Assembly (NCBI GenBank): GCA_013285705.1
Contig: JABDHA010000036.1
Span: 1 to 40,037 of the forward strand
Origin: Acidobacteriota bacterium
Lineage (GTDB): Bacteria; Acidobacteriota; Terriglobia; Terriglobales; Acidobacteriaceae
Direction: 5' to 3'
Length of the DNA stretch: 40,037 nt
The position numbers and the translations under genes are program-made. This document shows positions 8,087 through 15,150 of this stretch, piece by piece; position 1 is the first letter of the stretch; each line of letters starts with the position of its first letter. The notes beneath the pieces are model-generated. The model saw only the letters and a program-made list of their open reading frames with translations. It searched no databases and had not been told where the DNA came from.

Positions 8087-8578
8087 ATGGCCGATCATTA
8101 CAACGTTCTGTTCCTCTGCACCGGCAACTCTGCACGCTCGATCATGGCTGAAGCGATCCTCAATCACAAGAGTAAGGGCAGCTTCACGGCCTATAGCGCA
8201 GGCAGTCATCCGACCGGGCAGCCACGACCGGAAGCACTTCAGCAGATTGAATCAGCAGGACTCTCGACGTCGGGCCTGCGCAGCAAGTCGTGGGACGAGT
8301 TCTCGGGTCCGACAGCGCCGAAGCTCGACTTCGTTTTTACTGTATGCGACAACGCCGCGAAGGAGCAGTGTCCTTACTGGCCTGGGCAGCCAATGACCGC
8401 GCACTGGGGTATTGCTGATCCAGCCGCAGTCAAGGGTACTCCAGACGAAATCGCCCGCGCGTTTCGTGACGCCTTCACTGTGCTCGATCGCAGGATCGGG
8501 CTGTTTCTCTCGCTACCCCTCGCAACGCTCGAATCCATGGCCATCAAGCGCGAAATCGACTTGATCGGTCAGTCGTAG
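8087..8578 (+). CDS. arsC: Arsenate reductase, LMW phosphotyrosine phosphatase type
   Basis: A 163-residue cytosolic reductase converting arsenate to arsenite. The phosphatase-like loop LCTGNSARS contains the nucleophilic Cys11 with the CX5R spacing. The resolving cysteines are Cys87 and Cys95 in [24 protein letters not shown] carries the general-acid Asp111 of the fold. Thioredoxin (or an equivalent thiol system) is the expected reductant for this class. The start is ATG 8087 with AAGGGA about 8 bases upstream; the longer upstream frame overlaps arsM and is rejected. The stop is one base before the acr3 ATG, so the genes are transcribed together. Its product arsenite is the substrate of both ArsM and the Acr3 pump. 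Confidence 0.94.
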   Translation: MADHYNVLFLCTGNSARSIMAEAILNHKSKGSFTAYSAGSHPTGQPRPEALQQIESAGLSTSGLRSKSWDEFSGPTAPKLDFVFTVCDNAAKEQCPYWPGQPMTAHWGIADPAAVKGTPDEIARAFRDAFTVLDRRIGLFLSLPLATLESMAIKREIDLIGQS

Positions 8579-8579
8579 G

Positions 8580-9671
8580 ATGTCAACGGTGAAAAAAAGC
8601 CGGTTGTCTTTTCTGGATCGCTATCTGACAGGTTGGGTCTTCGCCGCGATGGCGTTCGGTGTGGCCCTCGGCTGGCTTGCTCCCGGTGTCGTGCCGTTTC
8701 TGAACCAATTCAGCATCGGCACAACTTCAGTACCGATTGCGGCTGGTCTGATCCTGATGATGTACCCGCCGTTCATACGGGTCCGATACGAAGAACTCCA
8801 CGAAGTGTTCCGCAACAAGCGTGTGCTGGGCCTGTCACTGGCACAGAACTGGCTGATCGGGCCCGTCCTGATGTTCGTACTCGCCATCGTGTTCCTTCGC
8901 GGATATCCCGAATACATGGCCGGCGTCATCATGATCGGGCTGGCACGCTGCATCGCCATGGTGATTGTGTGGAACGAACTTGCGAAGGGCGACACGCAAT
9001 ATGCAGCCGGGTTGGTAGCATTCAACTCGCTGTTCCAGGTCTTCTTCTACTCGGTGTATTCCTGGGTGTTCATCACGGTTCTGCCCGGCTGGTTCGGTCT
9101 GCGCGGAGCGGTAGTGAACATCTCCATCGGGGAGATCGCAAAGAGTGTCTTCATTTACCTGGGCATTCCCTCTATCGCCGGTTTCCTCACACGCACCACA
9201 CTCGTTCGAGCGAAGGGGCGCGAGTGGTACGACCGGAACTTCGTCCCTCGAGTTGCACCGATGACGCTGGTCGCGTTGCTGTTCACCATCGTGGTGATGT
9301 TCTCTCTCAAGGGCAATTACATCGTGCGTCTGCCTCTGGACGTTCTCAGAATCGCCGTACCGCTGCTGATCTACTTCGTCGTGATGTTCCTCGTGTCGTT
9401 CTACATGGGCCGGAAGCTCGGAGCGGATTATTCGAAGACAACAACGCTGTCGTTTACAGCCGCTTCCAACAACTTCGAGTTGGCGATTGCTGTTGCCGTT
9501 TCGGTGTTCGGAATCAACTCCGGCGCGGCGTTCGCGGCCGTGATCGGCCCACTGGTTGAGGTGCCGGTGATGATCGCTCTTGTGAATCTGGCCCTGCACT
9601 TCCAGCGCCGGTACTTCGAAAACCCGCAGTCCGCAGAGTTCCAGGGAGCCTGCCCCTCAAACCGAGGATGA
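8580..9671 (+). CDS. acr3: Arsenite efflux permease, Acr3 family
   Basis: A 363-residue inner-membrane protein with about ten transmembrane helices, of the Acr3 branch of the bile/arsenite/riboflavin transporter superfamily. It extrudes As(III). Diagnostic features are [19 protein letters not shown], with the conserved essential cysteine at Cys124, and [16 protein letters not shown] with the conserved glutamate. Length is normal for the family. The start at 8580 lies one base after the arsC stop, implying translational coupling. Its last codons overlap by four bases (ATGA) with the start of a truncated SnoaL-like frame. Confidence 0.95.
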   Translation: MSTVKKSRLSFLDRYLTGWVFAAMAFGVALGWLAPGVVPFLNQFSIGTTSVPIAAGLILMMYPPFIRVRYEELHEVFRNKRVLGLSLAQNWLIGPVLMFVLAIVFLRGYPEYMAGVIMIGLARCIAMVIVWNELAKGDTQYAAGLVAFNSLFQVFFYSVYSWVFITVLPGWFGLRGAVVNISIGEIAKSVFIYLGIPSIAGFLTRTTLVRAKGREWYDRNFVPRVAPMTLVALLFTIVVMFSLKGNYIVRLPLDVLRIAVPLLIYFVVMFLVSFYMGRKLGADYSKTTTLSFTAASNNFELAIAVAVSVFGINSGAAFAAVIGPLVEVPVMIALVNLALHFQRRYFENPQSAEFQGACPSNRG

Positions 9672-9790
9672 TTGCAGACACGCAGACCCTTATCGAGCAG
9701 GCGTACTCCGCATTCAACAAGCGGGACAGCGACGGAGCATTAGCACTGATGACCATCAGGAAAGTGGCGAAGTTGATCGATACACCCTAG
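9668..9790 (+). pseudogene. Truncated SnoaL/NTF2-like protein, N-terminal piece
   Basis: A 40-codon frame starting at ATGA, overlapping the acr3 stop. Its first 27 residues (IEQAYSAFNKRDSDGALALM) match the start of SnoaL-like/ketosteroid-isomerase-fold proteins, which are normally 110-140 residues. After LALMT the sequence departs from the family and stops at 9790. The four-base overlap suggests it was once the last gene of the ars operon, or that it was joined there by deletion. It could still be translated, but it cannot form the NTF2 cone fold. Confidence 0.6.
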
Positions 9791-9927
9791 TTCGCGAATT
9801 GCGCTTGAACAGGCACCCAGCCGTTCGTGTGAACCTGTCTTTTGATGGAATCTCAACCATATTCTGGCCAAGAATTCTAGACGTGCTTTCCAGTTACGGA
9901 TCACATGCGTCAACTAGCCTTTGGCCT

Positions 9928-9969
9928 GCTGAGAGCGTAATAACGCCATTCCCGGACACTGGCGCGTTT
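9928..9969 (+). repeat. Dispersed repeat copy D, right end only
   Basis: These 42 bases match 943-984 with three mismatches. The match continues weakly into GGTACTAAT. No left end is recognisable between 9791 and 9927. Confidence 0.75.
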
Positions 9970-10005
9970 ATAGGTACTAATGCCTCAATAAAAAGATCTT
10001 GGCTT

Positions 10006-10492
10006 TCATTGAGCGAAGAACCACTCGGTGGTAGATAACCACTCCGCACCTTCGTACCAACGGACCTCAATGTATTCGTCATGGGAGGCGTAGAACCGAA
10101 AGTCCGTTGTAGTACTTGCGCCTGCCACATCGAATAGCGAGATCAATCCAAGGTGGAGGATATTGCGGAACTCGTTTGCCTCCGAAGCCTTGAAGACATG
10201 GAAATGCGCATCAATCAACAAGCGAGATTCACCCAAGTATCGACGATAAGCGTAAAACAGGTCGAGGTTCTGGGAAGAAGGCCAGACCGCCCAATCTGTG
10301 ATATTCAAACAGACCACAGCAGTCTCATCAGTGATGAGGTTGTTTGTCAGCATGTTGGCAAAACGCGCACCTGCGGCCGACGTCAGTCGTGTACTCAATT
10401 CGCGATGTCTCGGGATCGAGATGCGTCAGTTTCTCTCCAAACCCATGGGTTGTGAGGAAGGATTGAGCTTCCAACTTGTTAAGCACCCTCAT
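10006..10492 (-). pseudogene. Frameshifted unknown protein, about 160 residues
   Basis: Two overlapping minus-strand frames join into one protein-like product. From ATG 10492-10490 the first frame reads MRVLNKLEAQSFLTTHGFGE and continues to IEYTTDVG. Near 10375-10385 the protein-like sequence switches frame into ARFANMLTNNLITDETAV and continues to a stop at 10006. The second frame has a well-formed composition (AVVCLNITDWAVWP, YRRYLGESRLLIDAHFHVF, DEYIEVRWYEGAEWLST) for 120 residues. One missing or extra base around GTCGGCCGCAGGTG would restore a single open frame. I recognise no family; the mixed alpha/beta look resembles small intracellular immunity-type or stand-alone hypothetical proteins, but that is a guess. 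The alternative is that only the 130-residue second frame is a gene. Confidence 0.5.
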
Positions 10493-10838
10493 GGAGTAAG
10501 GCTAACGATTACCGACTGACCTTACAACAAGGAATCCAAACACTTTAATACATGGATACCGACAAGTCGGCCAGTGTACTGGAATCTCTTCAGAAAACCG
10601 GCGCAGGAAACTTGGACACTGCCGCGTTTGTAGGGACCTTGAACAAGTGCCAGTCGTGGGCGATGAAGCCCGGTCTCCTTATCAGCTCCCCGGCAGATGC
10701 AGGTTAGGAATATTGATTTTCCCGGATCGTCGTGTGTGACGCAGTTCATCAGATCGGATATCCCGAATGTACGATTTAAGAGAATCGTATCGACCGCTGC
10801 GGCCTGTGAATACAGTTAAAGGATTCCCGAAGATAAGT
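10493..10838. other. Gene-free stretch with a mini repeat copy
   Basis: No supportable gene lies here. The interval holds the short repeat copy C (10561-10638) and the promoter region of the monooxygenase gene. AAAGGA (10819-10824) is a distant possible ribosome-binding site for the ATG at 10839. Confidence 0.5.
10561..10638 (+). repeat. Dispersed repeat copy C, short form with both ends
   Basis: The left end GTCGGCCAGTGTACTGGAA resembles 12031-12048. The right end GGACACTGCCGCGTTT resembles the right ends at 968-984 and 9953-9969. The outer cores GGCCAGTGT and ACACTGCC are imperfect inverted repeats only about 35 bases apart, so this looks like an internally deleted copy. Confidence 0.6.
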
Positions 10839-12014
10839 ATGAGCGCCATCAACGGAAAGAAGATCGCCATCGTCGGCGGAGGACCAGGCGGGCTCACGCT
10901 GGCACGACTACTACAGCAAAGCGGTGCGCAGGTGTCAGTTTACGAGCGCGACCAGAGCCGCAGTGCGCGAGTCCAGGGCAGCGCATTGGACCTCCACGAA
11001 AACTCTGGACTGGCGGCGCTGGAAGCCGCAGGGCTGATGGAAGCATTTTGGGCCAACCATCGACCGGATCTCGATAGCCTTCGCCTCACCGACGCCAATG
11101 GGACGGTTCTTCACGATCATGTCCGCCGGATGTCCGGTCCGGGGAAACGTCCTGAGATCGAACGTGGTCCGTTGCGCGACCTTCTGCTCGACTCGCTTCA
11201 GCCCGGCACCGTGCAGTGGGATTGCAAGCTGGAGTATTCAGAGTTTCAGGGCGAGCAAATCTTACTACATTTTGCGAACGGACAGACCTCAGTGGCTGAT
11301 ATCGCCATTGGCAGTGACGGCGCAAACTCTCGCTTGCGTGAGCTGGTCACTCCTATTCGGCCGCAATATGTCGGAGTTTCGCTCGTAGAGGGCCTCGTTC
11401 CTGCGGCAAAGCACGCAATACCTGAGTTGTGGGACCTTCTCGGAGGCTCGGCGTTGATCGCTTTGGGAGGCGAACGGACGATTGGCATGGGAACGAAGCC
11501 AGACGGGAGTGTGCTGCTGTACGCGGGATTGAAGACCGATGATCCCGCGGCCAGGCAGAGCCTTGAAGAGGCAAGCCGTCCGGACGAGCGAGTGAGATGG
11601 TTCCGCGCCAACTTCAAAGGGTGGGGTGACCTATGGGAACCGCTCTTCAGGGAGGCGGTCTCGATGGTCTGGCGTCCGCTACTTGTTTGCCCCACGGATC
11701 AGGATTGGAAGTCGAAGCCAAACGTTACGCTAATTGGGGATGCAGCGCACGTAATGCCGCCCTACGCAGGCGAAGGCGTGAACATGGCGATGCTCGACGC
11801 TCTGGTCCTGTCAAAGTTTCTCCTCAGCGAAGACACGCCTGATGATGCAATCGCCGCGTACGAGACGCAGATGTTCTCCCGCATGCGATCCATGACGGCG
11901 GACACAATGGTGAACACGGAGATGTTCTATGCGCCGGATGCCTGCGAGCGCGTTGTGGCTCTGTTCCGTAGCTTTGTTGGAGGAGAGGCGGTTCCGCCAG
12001 CCGGCGAGGCTTAA
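10839..12014 (+). CDS. TetX-like FAD-dependent monooxygenase
   Basis: A 391-residue class A flavoprotein monooxygenase. The N-terminal Rossmann motif is GGGPGG (13-18), followed by VYERD and GSALDLHENSGL. The second FAD motif is GDAAHVMPPYAGEGVN (300-315). The C-terminal helix region has YETQMFSRMRSMT and MVNTEMFYAPD. The arrangement GSALDLH, EIERGPLRDLLLDSL, GDAAHVMPPYAGEGVN and YE.QMF follows Tet(X) tetracycline-inactivating oxygenases more closely than general phenol hydroxylases. Activity on tetracyclines is not proven by this: many soil homologues act on other aromatic substrates. The start ATG 10839 sits directly before the nucleotide-binding strand; ATG 10767 is in frame but adds an untypical 24 residues. 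It is a single gene flanked by repeat copies C and B, suggesting mobility of the region. Confidence 0.88.
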   Translation: MSAINGKKIAIVGGGPGGLTLARLLQQSGAQVSVYERDQSRSARVQGSALDLHENSGLAALEAAGLMEAFWANHRPDLDSLRLTDANGTVLHDHVRRMSGPGKRPEIERGPLRDLLLDSLQPGTVQWDCKLEYSEFQGEQILLHFANGQTSVADIAIGSDGANSRLRELVTPIRPQYVGVSLVEGLVPAAKHAIPELWDLLGGSALIALGGERTIGMGTKPDGSVLLYAGLKTDDPAARQSLEEASRPDERVRWFRANFKGWGDLWEPLFREAVSMVWRPLLVCPTDQDWKSKPNVTLIGDAAHVMPPYAGEGVNMAMLDALVLSKFLLSEDTPDDAIAAYETQMFSRMRSMTADTMVNTEMFYAPDACERVVALFRSFVGGEAVPPAGEA

Positions 12015-12026
12015 TGCCAGGTCCTG

Positions 12027-12135
12027 ATAAGTCGGCCAGTGTTTACGAATCGGCTTTTCTCCACGAAATCTTGGCGGCTGATTGCTCGGCGAGTGAGTCG
12101 GCGTTTTGGCAGCAACTGAGTGGCTGGAGCTGATG
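12027..12135 (+). repeat. Dispersed repeat copy B, left part
   Basis: Roughly 80 % identical by eye to 742-849. The outer end GGCCAGTGTTTACGAATCGG is better preserved than in copy A. It begins 13 bases after the monooxygenase stop codon. No matching right end was found downstream. Confidence 0.7.
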
Positions 12136-12268
12136 CCTGAAAATTCCTGTCAAGCTCCCGAGTCCATAGAAATTTGCTAACCCCCACATTCCAAAGTGAA
12201 GAAACGTCGGCCACATTGGCATACCATTTCCACCCGAATTGCTAAACTGAATATAGGAAGAAAAGAAT

Positions 12269-12378
12269 GGCTGTCCGCTTGGACAGCCCCTTCTATTTCC
12301 GGGGCGTTTCTGCATGGAAACGCAGCCAACCCCCTAAAGAAAGAGGAATTTACGCAAAAACCCCCTCCGGGGAGGGGG
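12269..12378. terminator. Three consecutive hairpins, two with terminator form on the minus strand
   Basis: Hairpin 1 is GGCTGTCC-GCTT-GGACAGCC (12269-12288), a perfect 8-base stem. Hairpin 2 is GCGTTTC-TGCATG-GAAACGC (12304-12323), a perfect 7-base stem. Hairpin 3 is CCCCCTCC-GG-GGAGGGGG (12361-12378), preceded by AAAAA on the plus strand. Read on the minus strand, hairpin 3 is followed by TTTTT and hairpin 1 by a T-rich tract, the Rho-independent form, yet no minus-strand gene lies to the right that would need them. They might instead be the folds of a small RNA. Confidence 0.55.
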
Positions 12379-12512
12379 ATGCACCGAGAGCCCCGCACGC
12401 TGCCCTTCCGCACGATGCCGGAAGCGGGTCATCCCTCACACCTCCAGCACGAACTCGACGCGTAGATCAAGTTCAGGGCACAATGAGGAGTCTTGAGCAA
12501 CAGGAGAAACCA

Positions 12513-12773
12513 ATGGCAACTTGTTCCCACGTCAAGGATCATGTAAAGAAGGTAAAACCCGGCAGCAAAGGCTGCGAGGAGTGCCTCAAAACGGGCGATA
12601 GCTGGGTTCATCTGCGCATGTGCCTGGAATGCGGCCACGTTGGCTGCTGTGATTCGTCGAAGAACCGCCATGCCCGCGCCCATTTCCATGGCACGCAACA
12701 TCCCATCATCACGTCAGCGGAACGTGGCGAAAACTGGCGCTGGTGCTACGTCGACGACATGTATCTCGAATAA
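12513..12773 (+). CDS. Stand-alone UBP-type zinc-finger protein
   Basis: An 86-residue cytosolic protein that is nearly all zinc finger of the UBP type (Pfam PF02148). The ligand set is Cys4, His6, Cys21, Cys24, Cys37, Cys40, Cys45 or Cys46, and His53/57/63 in CEEC, CLECGHVGCC, NRHARAH and THP-like (GTQHPI) segments, with the aromatic end WRWCYVDDMYLE. In eukaryotes this fold binds the ubiquitin C-terminus. Small bacterial versions are common and their partner is unknown. The start is ATG 12513 with AGGAG 6 bases upstream; ATG 12483 is in frame but less well placed. It is followed 52 bases later by the PLP decarboxylase gene. Confidence 0.88.
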   Translation: MATCSHVKDHVKKVKPGSKGCEECLKTGDSWVHLRMCLECGHVGCCDSSKNRHARAHFHGTQHPIITSAERGENWRWCYVDDMYLE

Positions 12774-12825
12774 GCATTGCCTTCCGGGGTGACCGGAAGA
12801 AACAGGTATCCTGTTGCTGGCTCGT

Positions 12826-14187
12826 ATGAAACAAGACCCAGCACTGGAACTTCTGGCCGAAGCACTGCCTAAGCTGCAGGAAGCCTTCGCTCACCTGCCT
12901 GCGTCCGAACCTCTTTCACCCACTGACGCCATGCGCTCGATTCTGGCCGAGCTTACAGAGCGCCTGGCCGACAACTATCCCTACTTCCACCCGCTCTACG
13001 CCGGGCAGATGCTTAAGCCGCCGCACCCCATCGCCCGCGCCGCCTACGCGCTAGCCATGTGGATCAACCCCAACAACCACGCGCTCGACGGCGGCCGCGC
13101 CAGCTCGCGCCTGGAAGTCGAAGCCGTCCGCGAAATTGCGGCAATGTTTGGCTGGACCGAATACCTCGGCCACCTGACCAGCGGCGGCACCCTTGCCAAT
13201 CTCGAAGCCCTGTGGATCGCCGGACAACTCGCTCCGGGAAAGAAGGTCGTCGCATCCGAGAACGCGCACTACACGCACAACCGCATCAGTGCGGTGCTAA
13301 GGCTGCCGTTTGAGAGCATCGCAGCCGACGCGCGTGGACGCATGGACCTGCCCGCTCTCGAAGTCGCCCTGCAATCCGGCGAGATTGGAACGGTCGTCGT
13401 TACGCTTGGAACCACCTCAGCGGGCACCGTCGACCCGCTCGACCGAATACTGGAACTCCGTCAGCAGTATGCCTTCCGCATCCACGTCGATGCGGCCTAC
13501 GGCGGCTACTTCAAGCTGGTCTCAGACCTCGCGAAAGACGCCTCACGAGCCTATGCCAGCATTCACGAGGCCGACTCGATCGTCGTCGACCCGCATAAAC
13601 ATGGCCTGCAGCCCTATGGATGCGGCTGCATTCTCTTCCGCGACCCGTCCGTAGGCAGCTTCTATAAGCATGACTCGCCTTACACCTATTTCACCTCGAA
13701 CGAGCTCCATCTCGGCGAAATCAGCCTGGAGTGCTCACGCGCCGGGGCTGCGGCTACCGCCCTGTGGGCAACACAACAATTACTACCGCTGACCCCGGGC
13801 GGCGTCTTTGCCAGCGAACTTTCATGCGGCCGAAAAGCCGCCTTGCTCGTCTATGAAAAGTTAACCAAGGATACGCGGTTCTTGACCGGCGCCAAACCCG
13901 AATTGGATATTCTGATCTGGGCTATGAAAGCGTATACATTAGAGGAGTCGTCGGGGCTGGCCAAAGCGGTATTTGAACTGGCAGCCGAGCAGGATCTTCA
14001 TCTGGCCCTCGCCCAGGTCCCGGTCAGCTTTTTCGGGCCGGACGCGTGGCCTAATGTGCCGTTAGACAGCAAAGTGACCTGTCTGCGGTCCGTACTGATG
14101 AAGCCGGAACATCTTGATTGGGTGGATGCGATATGGGAAAAGTTGAGTCAGGCAGCCGCGCAAGCGATTGGGTCGACGAAGCAATAG
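12826..14187 (+). CDS. PLP-dependent group II decarboxylase-type enzyme
   Basis: A 453-residue fold-type I PLP enzyme of the aromatic/glutamate decarboxylase group (Pfam PF00282). Visible motifs are LTSGGTLANLEAL (phosphate site, about 117-129), NAHYTHNR (His stacking on PLP), HVDAAYGG (Asp for the pyridine nitrogen, about 220) and VVDPHKHGLQPYGCG with the Schiff-base lysine at about 258. The substrate (aspartate, glutamate, tyrosine or another amino acid) cannot be chosen by eye. The start used is ATG 12826; TTG 12814 is four codons upstream. The 3' end overlaps the next gene by 55 bases, so the two are probably co-translated. Confidence 0.88.
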   Translation: MKQDPALELLAEALPKLQEAFAHLPASEPLSPTDAMRSILAELTERLADNYPYFHPLYAGQMLKPPHPIARAAYALAMWINPNNHALDGGRASSRLEVEAVREIAAMFGWTEYLGHLTSGGTLANLEALWIAGQLAPGKKVVASENAHYTHNRISAVLRLPFESIAADARGRMDLPALEVALQSGEIGTVVVTLGTTSAGTVDPLDRILELRQQYAFRIHVDAAYGGYFKLVSDLAKDASRAYASIHEADSIVVDPHKHGLQPYGCGCILFRDPSVGSFYKHDSPYTYFTSNELHLGEISLECSRAGAAATALWATQQLLPLTPGGVFASELSCGRKAALLVYEKLTKDTRFLTGAKPELDILIWAMKAYTLEESSGLAKAVFELAAEQDLHLALAQVPVSFFGPDAWPNVPLDSKVTCLRSVLMKPEHLDWVDAIWEKLSQAAAQAIGSTKQ

Positions 14188-15110
14188 AGCAGGCTGTGCT
14201 GGAAAACAGCACCATGCGTGTGACCGTCCTGCCGTCGCTCGGTGGCAAGATCGCATCGATTCAACTTGTGCAGCTTGGCGAGGAACTGCTCCAGGAGCCT
14301 CTCCGCACTTACGCTCTCCGCACACCCTATATGAGCTTCGATGCCAGTGATGCGAGCGGATGGGACGAGTGCCTGCCGTCGGTGGCCGCCTGCGAGGTGC
14401 AAACCCCTTCCGGTACGGTATCGATTCCCGACCACGGAGATTTCTGGCAGGTCACGTGGCGAGTTGTCTCGCAGAGCGGGAATGAGGTAACGCTCTCAGC
14501 CGACGGCTTCAGTCTTCCCTTGCGCTTCAGCAAGACATTGAAGCTTGAGGGCAATCGTCTCAACATTGCATACAACGTCCGAAATCTGGGAAATGAGCCA
14601 GTCGAGTATGTCTGGTCCGCGCACCCGCTATTTGCAGTCGAAGCAGGCGACCGGATCGTGCTACCCTCATCGGTCAAAGAAGTGGTAGTGGAAGGCTCCG
14701 GCCAGAACCGGCTCGGCATAGCTGGAACGAAGCACACATGGCCGAAGACAATGCTCCCGAATCAAGACTCAGTCGATCTTAGTCTCGCGGCCAACTCTGA
14801 CGAGGAAATTGGAGACAAGCTCTTTACCGCTGCTCCGGCTGAAGGTTGGTGCGCCATCGAACGGAAGCGACTTAGATCTCGCATCGCGTTGCATTTCGAG
14901 GCGCAACAGCTTCCATATCTGGGGCTTTGGATCTGTTACGGCGGCTGGCCCGAGAATCAGGCACACCGCCAATATTGTGTAGCACTGGAACCATGCACGG
15001 CCGAAGGCGATTCGCTGGCCGTTGCCGCAAAAGAAGGCCGTGCGCGACAACTTGCCCCAGATGAAGCAGCTCGCTGGTCACTCGAGCTGCAAGTGAGTGG
15101 TGTATCGTAA
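14133..15110 (+). CDS. Aldose 1-epimerase (galactose mutarotase)-like protein
   Basis: A 325-residue beta-sandwich protein of the galactose-mutarotase-like fold. Family landmarks are the YVWSAHPLFAVEAGD segment (equivalent of the catalytic HPYF histidine) and the late CVALEPCTA segment (equivalent of the catalytic glutamate). N-terminal GGKIASIQL matches the first strand. It may interconvert sugar anomers feeding the galactokinase encoded next. ATG 14133 with GGTGG upstream is preferred over TTG 14118. It overlaps the decarboxylase gene by 55 bases and is 40 bases from galK. Confidence 0.82.
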   Translation: MGKVESGSRASDWVDEAIEQAVLENSTMRVTVLPSLGGKIASIQLVQLGEELLQEPLRTYALRTPYMSFDASDASGWDECLPSVAACEVQTPSGTVSIPDHGDFWQVTWRVVSQSGNEVTLSADGFSLPLRFSKTLKLEGNRLNIAYNVRNLGNEPVEYVWSAHPLFAVEAGDRIVLPSSVKEVVVEGSGQNRLGIAGTKHTWPKTMLPNQDSVDLSLAANSDEEIGDKLFTAAPAEGWCAIERKRLRSRIALHFEAQQLPYLGLWICYGGWPENQAHRQYCVALEPCTAEGDSLAVAAKEGRARQLAPDEAARWSLELQVSGVS

Positions 15111-15121
15111 ACGTTAACGTT
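15110..15121. promoter_or_regulatory. Palindrome before galK, possible LacI-type operator
   Basis: AACGTTAACGTT is a perfect 12-base palindrome overlapping the mutarotase stop codon and 30 bases before the galK start. GTAAACGTTAAC within it resembles operators of LacI-family regulators (an A/T-flanked central CG pair). There is no experimental or comparative support within the window. Confidence 0.4.
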
Positions 15122-15150
15122 CATTCTCAATTCTGTGCGAGGCTGGATCA

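Larger units (their letters stand above)
12015..12512. other. Gene-free stretch with repeat copy B and three hairpins
   Basis: After the monooxygenase stop comes repeat copy B (12027-12135), then about 130 bases with no recognised feature, then three compact hairpins (12269-12378), then the UBP-protein leader. A frame from ATG 12267 preceded by AGGAAG runs in frame into the UBP protein, but it translates the hairpins and looks non-coding. Confidence 0.55.

Noticed and set aside
8835..9599. A 254-codon open frame antisense to acr3
   Set aside because: Very His/Gln/Arg-rich composition typical of a shadow frame; acr3 on the other strand is unmistakable.
742..12135. Integron-like attC cassette array (small genes each followed by a repeat)
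   Set aside because: The repeats lack the attC core sites (GTTRRRY / RYYYAAC), gene orientation is mixed, and no integrase is present.
12267..12512. In-frame N-terminal extension of the UBP protein starting at ATG 12267 with AGGAAG before it
   Set aside because: It would translate three hairpins and a low-complexity stretch unlike any UBP protein; ATG 12513 has its own good ribosome-binding site.
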